Source: Maritalea myrionectae DSM 19524 (lineage in GTDB: Bacteria > Pseudomonadota > Alphaproteobacteria > Rhizobiales > Devosiaceae). From it: 64,000 bases of DNA. Below, piece by piece: positions 37,768 through 46,135 of this stretch. How positions within the stretch are numbered: position 1 is the stretch's first letter; each line of letters starts with the position of its first letter. The notes under the pieces are model-generated. The model was not told the origin of the DNA. It saw only the letters and a list, made by a program, of their open reading frames with translations, and searched no databases. The position numbers were made by a program, and so were the translations under genes. Where the stretch lies: NCBI RefSeq assembly GCF_000423365.1, contig NZ_AUHV01000003.1, forward strand, positions 248,001 through 312,000. Direction: 5' to 3'.

Positions 37768-38223
37768 ATGGACAAAACTGATCAAAAAATCATCCGCGAG
37801 CTACAACGCGACGGTCGACTGACCAATCAGGAACTGGCCGATCGGGTCAATCTTTCCCCTTCGCCCTGCCTGCGCCGTCTGCGCAATTTGGAGCAGCAAG
37901 GCATCATCCGCGGCTATAGCGCCATCGTCGATCAAAAACGCTATGGCCTGCCCGTCACCGTATTCGTCCGCATCAAATTGCAGCACCACACTGAGCAAGG
38001 CGTTGGCGAATTCGAAAACGCCATCAAAAATATCGATGAGATTTTGGAAGCCCATTTGATGACCGGCGATTGGGATTATCTCTTACGCGTGATCGTCGCC
38101 AGCCTCGAAGACTACGAACGCTTCACCCGCCAATCCATCCACCGCATTCCCGGCGTGGCCGGCATTGAAACCAGCTTTGCCTACGGCGAAGTAAAACGCA
38201 CCAATCTGTTTCCGGCGATCTAG
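37768..38223 (+). CDS. Lrp/AsnC-family regulator, possible MdeR
   Basis: The 151-residue protein has the Lrp HTH (NQELADRVNLSPSPCLRRLRNLEQQG, residues 20-45) and the RAM ligand domain (GDWDYLLRVIVASLEDYERF). Lrp-type MdeR activates mdeA-mdeB in P. putida. This gene lies 1.65 kb from mdeA, so the same role is plausible but not shown. ATG at 37768 directly follows a TTG; neither has a strong ribosome site. Only eight bases separate its stop from the next gene. Confidence 0.8.
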   Translation: MDKTDQKIIRELQRDGRLTNQELADRVNLSPSPCLRRLRNLEQQGIIRGYSAIVDQKRYGLPVTVFVRIKLQHHTEQGVGEFENAIKNIDEILEAHLMTGDWDYLLRVIVASLEDYERFTRQSIHRIPGVAGIETSFAYGEVKRTNLFPAI

Positions 38224-38231
38224 GCGCCCCC

Positions 38232-39011
38232 ATGCATTTGCCGCTTGGTTATACGGAACAATTGGTCACGCCCAAATCGCGACGACACACCGCCGCCCAT
38301 TGGTCGTTCATTGCTGATCATGTGGGCACGTCCATTGTTCTGCCCGACGGGTGTTGCGATGTTATTCTGCGGTTCACGGTAGATGAACATCACGCCCCCG
38401 CCAGCATCTCCCCTATTATTACCGGGCCCGCCACATCGCCCTTCAGCATTGACTATGCACCGGGGGATGGGTGGGCAGGCTTGCGGATCTATCCGGCAAA
38501 TGCGCGCACCTTATGGGGCGATCAATTGTCCAACGCGCAAGATCAGATCTTGACCGGCGATGATGCCGTCAGCCAGTTGCCCAACCTTGCCGCGTTGATC
38601 AACACAATCACGCCGCAAACCAACATTCATGACGCGCTATTGGCGCTGCCGCCGCTGCAAAATATCGACAATGATCGGCATTTGGTGCACCAGCTCATTG
38701 ACCTCATTCATATAAGTGGCGGCCAAATCAGCATCAATCAGCTGGCAACAAGCACCAGCCACTCCACCCGACATATTCTGCGCACCTTTCGCAACATGGT
38801 TGGCCTTTCCGTCAAGCTATATGCCCGGATCATCCAATTTCACCGGGCGCTTAACCTGTTGCAAAACGCTAACCTGTCAAACGCGGATGTGGCATTTGAA
38901 TGCGGCTATGCCGACCAAGCCCACATGATCCGCGCCTTCAAAAAATTCGGCGGGTTTTCGCCCAGCCGCATCCCGTCAAATCTATCCTTGCCCGGCCTGC
39001 CCGTCATTTGA
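38232..39011 (+). CDS. AraC-family transcriptional regulator
   Basis: The 259-residue protein has an N-terminal sensor domain of the DUF6597 type (VLPDGCCDVILRF, and GPATSPFSIDYAPGDGWAGLRIYP). Its C-terminal double HTH runs from about 160 to 259, with NADVAFECGYADQAHMIRAFKKFGGFSPS as the second helix pair. It starts eight bases after the Lrp gene and precedes the VOC-protein gene, which may be its target. The effector is unknown. Confidence 0.8.
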   Translation: MHLPLGYTEQLVTPKSRRHTAAHWSFIADHVGTSIVLPDGCCDVILRFTVDEHHAPASISPIITGPATSPFSIDYAPGDGWAGLRIYPANARTLWGDQLSNAQDQILTGDDAVSQLPNLAALINTITPQTNIHDALLALPPLQNIDNDRHLVHQLIDLIHISGGQISINQLATSTSHSTRHILRTFRNMVGLSVKLYARIIQFHRALNLLQNANLSNADVAFECGYADQAHMIRAFKKFGGFSPSRIPSNLSLPGLPVI

Positions 39012-39096
39012 TGACATGGGCCAGTTCATGTCCGATTTGTTCAATCCGAACGAGGTGCTGTGCGCTAATTTCGACCTATCGAACAAGGACGAAATC

Positions 39097-39486
39097 ATGA
39101 AGTTTGGCTACACCATCATCTATGTCGAAAATGTGCTCGAAACCGTCGCTTTCTATGAAAAAGCCTTTGGCCTGCCGCGGCGTTTCATTCACGAAAGCAA
39201 TCTTTATGCAGAAATGGAAACCGGCGACACAGCCCTCACCTTTGCGGGCGAGGAAGCGGCGGAGATGTCGAACCTCGCCATCACGCCAAACCGGAAAGAC
39301 AAACTCAGCGCCGGTTGGGAAATCTGCCTGGTTTGCGAAGATGTGCACAAAGCCTATGCCCACGCGGTTGAAAATGGCGCTTTGCCGCTCTCCCCGCCGG
39401 AGGAAAAGCCTTGGAACCAGACTGTATCCTACGTGAAGGATCTGAATGGCTGCCTTGTCGAAATCGCATCACCTGTCAGAAAGTAA
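39097..39486 (+). CDS. VOC/glyoxalase-fold protein
   Basis: The 129-residue single-domain protein has the vicinal-oxygen-chelate fold: an initial TIIYVENVLETVAFYEKAFGL and a C-terminal VSYVKDLNGCLVEIAS with the usual metal-position glutamate. Such proteins act as dioxygenases, isomerases or antibiotic-binding proteins; the function is not readable here. ATG at 39097 follows AAGGA at seven bases. It precedes the DUF1801 gene by four bases, so the two are one transcript. Confidence 0.75.
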   Translation: MKFGYTIIYVENVLETVAFYEKAFGLPRRFIHESNLYAEMETGDTALTFAGEEAAEMSNLAITPNRKDKLSAGWEICLVCEDVHKAYAHAVENGALPLSPPEEKPWNQTVSYVKDLNGCLVEIASPVRK

Positions 39487-39490
39487 GATC

Positions 39491-39808
39491 ATGACCCCAG
39501 AAATCGAAAATGAAATCACCAACAAGGTGAACGAGTTGATTTTGGCGCTTTGTCCCGATGCGGGCTTCACCAGCAAATATGGCGGCACACTTATCGAAAC
39601 GATTGCGGGCGATCCCAAAAGCGCGATAGGCGGCCTCTTCTGTTATGAAAAGCATGCCTCTTTTGAGTTCTCCAACGGCGCGACGTTTGATGATCCCAAC
39701 CATCACCTGGAAGGGAAAGGTAAATATCGCCGTCATCTCAAATTAGTCACGGCAAAAGACATCGACGAAAAACAGCTTGAGTTCTATTTGCGGCAAGCGC
39801 TCTGCTGA
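39491..39808 (+). CDS. DUF1801 family protein
   Basis: The 105-residue protein has the C-terminal signature GKGKYRRHLKLVTAKDID and the CYEKHASFEFSNGA core of the DUF1801/YdhG fold, a small alpha-beta domain of unknown role. It begins four bases after the VOC-gene stop and is probably co-transcribed. No catalytic residues can be assigned. Confidence 0.65.
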   Translation: MTPEIENEITNKVNELILALCPDAGFTSKYGGTLIETIAGDPKSAIGGLFCYEKHASFEFSNGATFDDPNHHLEGKGKYRRHLKLVTAKDIDEKQLEFYLRQALC

Positions 39809-39858
39809 AACAAACATCTGGACCATGAGCGCCCGGCAAGCTATGTTTTGGCCTCAAT

Positions 39859-40494
39859 ATGTCACGGCTTTTATCCACGATGCCCTCAAATACTGATCGC
39901 CGAATTCCCCAGCAAGAACGCAGCCGCAAGAAGGTGGAGCGGATCTTGGCAACCGCACGGCAATTGATTGGCGAACACGGCAATGACGCGGTCAGCATGC
40001 GCGAGATTGCCGCCAAGGCCGAATTGCCGATCAGCACCATCTATCAGTATTTTCCCGACAAAAGCGCACTGCTGCAGCACATCATGCAACAATATTTGGA
40101 CCTGACGCGGGATCAGCTACGCCAGCATTTTGACGATGTTGGCACAATCGAACAGTTTTTGGAGCAGATCGGCACCGCGGTGGATGATTTTTTCACCTTA
40201 TTTGGCCAAGAGCCTGCCCTCAGCGTGCTGTGGGCCGCCATGCAGGCAGACCCCAAATTATGCACGTTGGACGCCGAAACCAGCCAATCCAACGCTGTGT
40301 ATTTAACCGACATTTTACACAAATTGGCGCCGCAAACAGATAAAGCCACCACGAAAATTGCCCTTTGGCAATTGCTGCACAATGCCAGCACCAGCGCCCA
40401 ATTGGCGCTGCACATGCCCAAGGATCAACGCCGCCTGCTCGCCGAAGAGCTTAAATTCACTTTGCGCCTGCGCGTTCAGGCATTGCTGACCTAG
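39859..40494 (+). CDS. TetR/AcrR-family regulator
   Basis: The 211-residue protein has the TetR HTH near residues 35-60 (VSMREIAAKAELPISTIYQYFPDKSALLQ) and a helical ligand domain, whose C-terminus (LWQLLHNASTSAQLAL) resembles the TetR_C_41-like group. The ATG at 39859 has no good ribosome site; ATG at 39880 is an alternative. No target is obvious, since its neighbours are the VOC pair and a convergent unknown gene. Confidence 0.8.
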   Translation: MSRLLSTMPSNTDRRIPQQERSRKKVERILATARQLIGEHGNDAVSMREIAAKAELPISTIYQYFPDKSALLQHIMQQYLDLTRDQLRQHFDDVGTIEQFLEQIGTAVDDFFTLFGQEPALSVLWAAMQADPKLCTLDAETSQSNAVYLTDILHKLAPQTDKATTKIALWQLLHNASTSAQLALHMPKDQRRLLAEELKFTLRLRVQALLT

Positions 40495-40511
40495 CGGCTG
40501 CGCATGGGCGA

Positions 40512-40856
40512 CTATCGGCCGTGCTGCAACCTCAGCAATCTCAAATGGATTTTGGACAAGGATTTGAACATCGCCGCATAAATCGGCTCGCGCGTTGGCG
40601 TGCAGCAGGTGGCGTAAAGTATGCCCAGCTTTGAGCCAACCTTTTCAATTTGCGCGATAAAATCGGCAGCATCGTCAGGTGCCATTGTCGCTTGCGCCAG
40701 CTGCGTCGCGCCCAATTGCTCAACCTCTTCAATCAAGCCAACCATCTTTTCGCTTCGTTTGCTCATGCAACATGTCTTTTGCAACTCAATCAATTCCGCC
40801 TTACAAACCAGAATCTGTTCCTGAATCAATTGTTTCTGCTTGTCCGAACTGCTCAT
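40512..40856 (-). CDS. Small unknown protein with two CC motifs, divergent from copZ
   Basis: The 114-residue soluble, helical protein has no family I recognise. It shows a Cys in VCKAEL and two adjacent-cysteine motifs, KTCCMS and ATCCTP, which could bind a soft metal or form disulfides. The chosen ATG at 40856 follows AAAAAGG; the frame is open further upstream without a better start. It is divergent from copZ across a CueR-type promoter, so a copper link is an inference from position and cysteines. Confidence 0.5.
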   Translation of the reverse strand: MSSSDKQKQLIQEQILVCKAELIELQKTCCMSKRSEKMVGLIEEVEQLGATQLAQATMAPDDAADFIAQIEKVGSKLGILYATCCTPTREPIYAAMFKSLSKIHLRLLRLQHGR

Positions 40857-40943
40857 ATCCATGCCTTTTTTATCAATGCGGGATCGCACTGATGCGGCTT
40901 GCAGTTGCTGTAAGGTCAAGAGCCAAAAATCAAAAATGAACCC

Positions 40944-40974
40944 TTGACCTTCCAGCAAATGGAAGAGTTATTGA
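40944..40974 (+). promoter_or_regulatory. CueR-type copper promoter of copZ
   Basis: TTGACC and TATTGA are separated by 19 bp, with the dyad CTTCCA-N5-TGGAAG centred in the spacer. This closely resembles the E. coli copA CueR site (ACCTTCC...GGAAGG). It lies 28 bases before the copZ start. No CueR gene with the C-terminal cysteine loop is visible in the window. Confidence 0.85.
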
Positions 40975-41002
40975 GCAGTAACAACCATGAAAGGACGAAC
41001 AA

Positions 41003-41203
41003 ATGGCAAAATTTAATGTACCCGACATGACCTGCGGACATTGCGAAGCCACAGTGTCAAAAGCCATCAAGGAAATTGATGGTTCGGCTGACGTGAAGGC
41101 AGATTTGAGCGCCAACAAAATCGACGTCACCTCAACCGCCGACAATGCAGCAATCCTCGCCGCACTGGACGCCGCAGGCTACCCCTCAACTGTTGCATCA
41201 TAA
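41003..41203 (+). CDS. copZ: Copper chaperone CopZ (HMA domain)
   Basis: The 66-residue heavy-metal-associated domain has the copper site MTCGHC (Cys11, Cys14) and the ferredoxin-like fold of CopZ/Atx1 chaperones, which hand Cu(I) to CopA or a regulator. ATG at 41003 follows GAAAGGACG. The CueR-type promoter upstream supports copper induction. No P-type ATPase is adjacent. A hairpin, TGGGCGCA/TGCGCCCA at 41213-41233, follows the stop without a T run. Confidence 0.9.
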   Translation: MAKFNVPDMTCGHCEATVSKAIKEIDGSADVKADLSANKIDVTSTADNAAILAALDAAGYPSTVAS

Positions 41204-41550
41204 CCAATTGGCTGGGCGCACCACCTGCGCCCAATCGCCCACCGCCAAAGGCAGCTAATCGCGCGCGGCGAGTTACCAATGCGCAAGCAGGGGAAGACAA
41301 GAGCTTCACTCGGCGGCTGAGAAATGGTGGACACGATCCAATCTGTTCGCATGGTTTCTGGCCCATGACAGCGGCTGGTCGGTCGGCGTCTGCCATCACC
41401 TCGACAAACCGAGGGAAAATATTTGGCAACCTGTCTTTCTGGACGGAGCTATTTAACGTACCGGTAACTACGCCGATTGATTTGCACAATCTTTTACCCA
41501 AATTTCAGATGATCACCTCACTCTGCTTTATAAGCAATCGAGGGAGGTAC
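41204..41550. other. Gene-free region between copZ and the GGDEF-EAL gene
   Basis: Apart from the hairpin after copZ I can support no gene here. Open frames exist but show no family motif or codon bias. The right end carries AGGGAGG, an ideal ribosome site for ATG at 41551/41557 in the frame discussed under the next gene. Confidence 0.5.
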
Positions 41551-41591
41551 ATGAGCATGGATATGTCTGTATTCTTATCGTCAGTGGTTAG

Positions 41592-43460
41592 TTGGCAATC
41601 GTTCTGGCAGCAGCCAGATATGATTTTCTTGCCTTGCGCATGTTAACGCTCGCGGACCGACATACGTCTCAGATCGAGCGCCTGACGCAAGAGCTGGAGC
41701 TGGCGAAAGACGAAAATGCAGTGATGGAAATGATCGCGCGCCATGCGAGCGATGGACTCCTCATTCAGGATATCTACGCCCGCATCGAATGGTCGAACCC
41801 GGCCTATTCGCGCGTCACGGGATACAGTGCCGAAGAACTGCGGGGACGCAAGCCCCAAGAGCTTCTCCTTCCGCCCGAAAACGCGATGTCTGCGGAAAGC
41901 ATTGCGGCGTTCAAATACGACATCGCTTCTGGCATTCTCGACTCTGTGGAAATCGTACGCAATGTGCGCAAAAACGGCGAATATTTCTGGAACCAATTGA
42001 GCTTTGCCGTCGTCGAATATGACGGCTCCCGCGATCCGAAAATTATTGTCATTTCACGCGATGTCACGGAGCAGATCGAACGTGAGGAAAGTCTCAAGCG
42101 CGCCAAGGAGGAATCTCAGTTCAGGGCTGAACACGATGTGCTCACTGGACTTCCAAACAGAATGAAACTCAATAGTTTCCTGTCTGATGCCTTGCGTGAG
42201 GCAAGCGCCGAAAGCGGTGAGGTCGGTATTCTGCATGTCGACCTAGATCACTTTAAAGAAGTGAACGACATGCTCGGGCACGCTGCTGGTGACGCCGTTC
42301 TCGTGCACGCCGCCAATGTAATGAAAACCCACACCCGCAGCAACGATCTGGTTTCTCGGTTTGGTGGCGATGAGTTTATTATAGTTTGTCCGGGCGTTTC
42401 GGGTTTTCCCGTTCTTGAAAGAGTGGCCAAGCGGATTATCACCGATTTGAGGCAGCCAATCCCCTGGGACGACAAAAATATTGTCCTCGGTTCGAGTATC
42501 GGCATTGCTTTGTCCAACGAAAGCTCACGCGAAAAGGAAGAACTGATTAAGCAGTCCGATGCCGCGCTTTATGAAGTGAAAAACAACGGACGAAACGACT
42601 TGCTCTCATATACAAATGAAATTGGGGAAATCGTGTCGCGCCGCACCGAACTTTCCGCTTCATTGTCTGAGGCTATTGCTAACAATCAGCTTGGGATTGT
42701 GTTGCAGCCGCAATTCGACCTTTCCACCAGAACAGTAACCGGTTTTGAAGCGCTCATACGGTGGCATCACCCGCAAAGGGGTTTGCTTGCAGCAGCTGAA
42801 TTCATTGATGTGGCGGGGAAAAACGGCCGCCTGGTAGACGTCGATGCAATCGCCAGAAAAGGCGCACTCGATGCGTTGTGTACCTTGCGTGACGCCGGTT
42901 TCCCGCATTTACGCATGTCGATGAACGTCTCTGCACAAATGCTAAATCGGCCGGATTATGTTGACGAACTGAAGTGGGAGGTTGAGCAGCGCGGCCTGAA
43001 CCCTAAAAACCTCGCCATCGAGGTACTCGAAACGATCCTGATTGAAAACAACGATAATGCAACGACACGGTCAATAAGCGCGCTGTCTGAGGCCGGATTT
43101 GCCGTGGAGCTAGACGACTTTGGCACCGGCTATTCAGGGCTTGCCAACCTCGCACGACTGAAAATCCACGGTGTCAAGATTGACCGCGCGCTGGTGCAGG
43201 ACTGCCCCCAAGATCAGACCGCACAAGTAATTTTGAAAGCCGTTGTCAATCTATGCAAGGATCTTGACTTAAATGTCATCGCTGAAGGCGTTGAGTATCT
43301 TGAACAGGCGGAATTCCTGCGACAGATAGGTGGTTCGGTAATCCAGGGCTACGGCGTTGCCCGGCCCATGTCGCTGGAAAACGCAGTCCGGTGGTTGAGG
43401 AATACCAACATGAACACCGTGCTGACCGCATCAAACTATATCAGTTCTTCTGTCAGCTGA
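41592..43460 (+). CDS. PAS-GGDEF-EAL cyclic-di-GMP enzyme with apparent 5' frameshift
   Basis: The 622-codon frame encodes a coiled coil, a PAS domain (about 50-160), a GGDEF domain (FGGDEF near 257-261) and an EAL domain (FEALIRW near 385, then DDFGTGYSG and EGVE). Both active sites look intact, so it could make and degrade c-di-GMP. Its TTG start has no ribosome site and an in-frame stop directly precedes it. Another frame beginning at ATG 41557, behind AGGGAGG, encodes MDMSVFLSSVV. Joined by a single-base shift near 41590 this gives a continuous membrane helix, so the frame is probably broken by one base. ATG at 41640 is another possible start. Confidence 0.85.
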   Translation: MAIVLAAARYDFLALRMLTLADRHTSQIERLTQELELAKDENAVMEMIARHASDGLLIQDIYARIEWSNPAYSRVTGYSAEELRGRKPQELLLPPENAMSAESIAAFKYDIASGILDSVEIVRNVRKNGEYFWNQLSFAVVEYDGSRDPKIIVISRDVTEQIEREESLKRAKEESQFRAEHDVLTGLPNRMKLNSFLSDALREASAESGEVGILHVDLDHFKEVNDMLGHAAGDAVLVHAANVMKTHTRSNDLVSRFGGDEFIIVCPGVSGFPVLERVAKRIITDLRQPIPWDDKNIVLGSSIGIALSNESSREKEELIKQSDAALYEVKNNGRNDLLSYTNEIGEIVSRRTELSASLSEAIANNQLGIVLQPQFDLSTRTVTGFEALIRWHHPQRGLLAAAEFIDVAGKNGRLVDVDAIARKGALDALCTLRDAGFPHLRMSMNVSAQMLNRPDYVDELKWEVEQRGLNPKNLAIEVLETILIENNDNATTRSISALSEAGFAVELDDFGTGYSGLANLARLKIHGVKIDRALVQDCPQDQTAQVILKAVVNLCKDLDLNVIAEGVEYLEQAEFLRQIGGSVIQGYGVARPMSLENAVRWLRNTNMNTVLTASNYISSSVS

Positions 43461-43734
43461 AGGATTTTCCCGGCCAATATTCCCAATCCCTCGCGGCTAA
43501 AGGAAATGCCTCGGTGCGTGAGCGCTTCAGCGCAATTGCGTTTCGGATCCGACAATAGTGAAGATCCACTTCATGCTGCTCGGCAGCATTATTGATCATC
43601 GTTGTGAATGCCCACGTCCCGCCGCCCCTTTCGGTAGTTTGCGGGAAGCTTTTATCTGGTCGCTTCGTCCGCATTTCTGACGGCCCCTGTGAGCCCATTT
43701 TACGTAAAACGATGCAATGCAGCGAAGGTCGGCT
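43461..43734. other. Region with one weak small open frame
   Basis: A minus-strand frame (43453-43698) encodes up to 81 residues ending in LAARDWEYWPGKSFS. It overlaps the GGDEF-EAL 3' end by eight bases. I see no domain and no strong ribosome site, so it is not called as a gene. Confidence 0.25.
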
Positions 43735-44253
43735 TTAGCCTCGCCTCCGTGCAAGCTCGCGGTACAACGCTGGTGGCGACACACCGATCTGTTCCGCTAC
43801 GCTTATCCATTCACCCTTGGGCGGTTCATCATGAAGTTCCAGCCATGCATCCAATCGGTCGGCAACCCGACGTCGGCGCAGGATTTCAATCCGCGCCCGC
43901 TGTGCCTGAACTTCTTTTGCGTAGGTCTCTATCAAGCTCAGGGCGGCATCGGGGCGGCGCTGAATACCATCCAGAAAAGCTGGTCGGGGTAGGCTGGCAA
44001 CTTCGGCGTCAGAGCGCACAACAGCATCACAATGATAGGTCTCAGCAAACAAAGACGCCTCGGCCAGTGCCATGTTGGCGGTCGCCGTATGCAGCGTGAG
44101 CGGCACACCATCAGCCATGGGACGTTCTAGCGCGACAGCTCCAGATCGGACCAGATACATGGATTGAACGCGGTCCCCCTGACGGAACACCGCTGCACCT
44201 TTTGCCAATTTGCGAGAAAACGCGCCATTAAATAATTCGAGCCACTTAGACAT
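43735..44253 (-). CDS. Crp/Fnr-family transcriptional regulator
   Basis: The roughly 172-residue protein has a cyclic-nucleotide-binding-like beta barrel (GAAVFRQGDRVQSMYLVRSGAVAL) and a short C-terminal HTH (ISVAEQIGVSPPALYRELARRR). It lacks the Fnr cysteine cluster and has only one cysteine. ATG at 44253 begins MSKWLELF but has a weak ribosome site; ATG at 44265 is also possible. It is divergent from the His-rich exported protein by 70 bp, which is its likely target. Confidence 0.8.
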   Translation of the reverse strand: MSKWLELFNGAFSRKLAKGAAVFRQGDRVQSMYLVRSGAVALERPMADGVPLTLHTATANMALAEASLFAETYHCDAVVRSDAEVASLPRPAFLDGIQRRPDAALSLIETYAKEVQAQRARIEILRRRRVADRLDAWLELHDEPPKGEWISVAEQIGVSPPALYRELARRRG

Positions 44254-44323
44254 GATAGAAATCATACACCCAATGATGCGCGTCGAATAGTCTTTGAATA
44301 TAGCTTTGAAAGGACGAGCAAAA

Positions 44324-44911
44324 ATGCGCACCAAGATGTTTCTGATAACAATGGTTTGGGTTGGCAGTGCCGTATTCGCAAACGCGCAAACCAACCATTC
44401 CGGTCATAGTGACGATGTAGATCATTCAACCCATGGGCAGAGTTCGGCGATGAACGAGGCCATCCTCCGAGAACCCGGCCAAGGCGCTTTTGCAGCCCTG
44501 TCAGAAGTCGTGCGCGTGTTAGAAGCCGATCCTGAAACGGACTGGTCCAAAGTTGATCTGACTGGCCTCCGCATGCATTTGGTGGATATGGACCGGTTGA
44601 TCTCGGACGGGGTGGTTGAGGAAACCAATCTACCGAATGGCATAAGCGCCTTCGTCACTGGCGACGCGGAAACCATCGCTTCGCTTCGGCGCATGGTGCC
44701 CGCCCATGCTGTGCAACTCGCTAGCGATGATCGCTGGACGGTTGCGGCATCAGAAACTGAAGATGGTGTCGAATTGCGTGTGACCGGCGACAACCCTTCG
44801 GTTATCGCACGTATCAAGGGACTTGGATTTTTCGGATTGATGGCGAGCCAAGACCATCACCGTGAACATCATTTAGCAATGGCGCTTGGTGAGGAAGCGC
44901 ACGGCCACTGA
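44324..44911 (+). CDS. His-rich exported protein, possible metal binder
   Basis: The 195-residue product has a signal peptide (MRTKMFLITMVWVGSAVFANA, cut near residue 21). A histidine-rich stretch (NHSGHSDDVDHSTHG) follows, and the C-terminus has HHREHH and ends GHGH-like (EEAHGH). These suggest periplasmic copper or zinc binding. The middle part is about 110 residues of unrecognised fold. ATG at 44324 follows GAAAGGACG. The leader TGAAAGGACGAGCAAA is nearly the same as that before copZ. It is divergent from the Crp/Fnr gene. Confidence 0.6.
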   Translation: MRTKMFLITMVWVGSAVFANAQTNHSGHSDDVDHSTHGQSSAMNEAILREPGQGAFAALSEVVRVLEADPETDWSKVDLTGLRMHLVDMDRLISDGVVEETNLPNGISAFVTGDAETIASLRRMVPAHAVQLASDDRWTVAASETEDGVELRVTGDNPSVIARIKGLGFFGLMASQDHHREHHLAMALGEEAHGH

Positions 44912-45049
44912 GTGGCACCAGAGGAGGTCACCGACCAGAAATAAGCAATGTTCAAAGCCGACGCTCAAACCAGAAGCTTGAATGTCGGAAGAGCCCACAA
45001 AGCCGCCATTTCCACGCCCCTCCCTAACCATCAAACCTCATACCTTGCA

Positions 45050-45094
45050 AAAACTGATCATTGCTCATATATAACCTGAACAATGATCAGTTTT
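45050..45094. promoter_or_regulatory. Long inverted repeat in quinone-reductase promoter
   Basis: A perfect 14-bp inverted repeat, AAAACTGATCATTG...CAATGATCAGTTTT, has a 17-base spacer that contains a TATAAC -10-like hexamer. It ends 13 bases before the gene. The geometry fits a dimeric repressor that covers the promoter. No regulator gene is adjacent. Confidence 0.6.
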
Positions 45095-45107
45095 GTTTAG
45101 GTAAATC

Positions 45108-46064
45108 ATGCACGCTATCCTCTCCACGCACTATGGCAATGAAACATCGCTTCAAATCGGCCAAATTGATGCGCCAAATATCGGGCCTGACCAGCTATTG
45201 GTGAAGGTCAGTGCAGCGGGTCTCAATCCAGTAGATTGGAAGACCTTGCGTGGAGATGCCCGCGCGTTCAGCGGTTGGTGGCGACCGCCGCACATATTGG
45301 GGGCAGATTTTGCAGGCACGGTGCAGCAGGTGGGCGCCAACGTGTCCGATTATCAGCCCGGCGACAAAGTGTTTGGCATGGTGCCCGCCTTCAAGGGCGG
45401 TGCGTTTGCCGAGTTGATGGCAGTGTCGCCGGACAATATCGCCTCCATGCCGCAAAATCTGAGCTTTGTTGAAGCGTCGAGCGTGCCGCTGGTCGCCCTC
45501 ACTGCCCATCAATTTCTATTTCAAAAGACTAAAATCCACCCCCAACATCATGTGCTGATCAATGGCTGTTGTGGTGGATTGGGGCATATGGCGGTCTTGC
45601 TGGCCAAAGCCTGCGGCGCAAGCGTCACCGGCGTGTGCAGCACCCGCAACATCGCCCTCGCAAAGCAATTGGGTTGCGATTTTGTGATTGATTATACCCA
45701 AGCAGATCCGATCAAGGGCGATATTCAATATGACGGCATATTGGACACGGCCTCCACCATGACCTTCGCCAATGCCCGCAAGGCACTTCGCCCCGACGGT
45801 GTCTTCTCCACGGCGCTGCCCTCGCCGCAAAACCTTCTTATGGCCCCTTTGCTAAACAGATTTCGCAAGCAAAAAGAACATGCCCTTTGGGTGCGGCCCG
45901 ATCCCGCCGCACTGGCCCACATCAGTACTCTCCTGGCGCAGCACAACATCCACCCGCACATCGAAAAGGCCTATCCGTTCAGCGAAATTGCTAAAGCCAT
46001 TCGCCATTGCAAAACCGGAAAAGTCAGCGGCAAACTCGTCCTTGACTTCACAGCCACGCCATAA
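45108..46064 (+). CDS. Quinone-reductase-like MDR oxidoreductase
   Basis: The 318-residue medium-chain reductase lacks the zinc ligands of alcohol dehydrogenases. It has the Qor-type GLNPVDWKTLRG, GADFAGTVQQVG and nucleotide motif GGLGHMAVLLAKACGA. It should reduce quinones or enals with NAD(P)H. ATG at 45108 lies 13 bases from a large inverted repeat, so expression is probably repressed until an electrophile or similar signal appears. The MFS gene follows 71 bp later on the same strand. Confidence 0.85.
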   Translation: MHAILSTHYGNETSLQIGQIDAPNIGPDQLLVKVSAAGLNPVDWKTLRGDARAFSGWWRPPHILGADFAGTVQQVGANVSDYQPGDKVFGMVPAFKGGAFAELMAVSPDNIASMPQNLSFVEASSVPLVALTAHQFLFQKTKIHPQHHVLINGCCGGLGHMAVLLAKACGASVTGVCSTRNIALAKQLGCDFVIDYTQADPIKGDIQYDGILDTASTMTFANARKALRPDGVFSTALPSPQNLLMAPLLNRFRKQKEHALWVRPDPAALAHISTLLAQHNIHPHIEKAYPFSEIAKAIRHCKTGKVSGKLVLDFTATP

Positions 46065-46135
46065 AGATACCATTTACAGACCAATGATTATCCTGCTAGA
46101 AGGAAAGGGCCTATCCCTCTAGCACCAGTATATCC

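Noticed and set aside
41365-41646. A separate 93-codon plus-strand gene before the GGDEF-EAL frame
   Set aside because: Only its last part, from ATG 41551/41557, has a ribosome site. That part is better explained as the frameshifted N-terminus of the downstream enzyme.
43453-43698. An 81-codon minus-strand frame after the GGDEF-EAL gene
   Set aside because: It overlaps the preceding gene, has no strong ribosome site and no recognised family. It could be a small gene but evidence is lacking.
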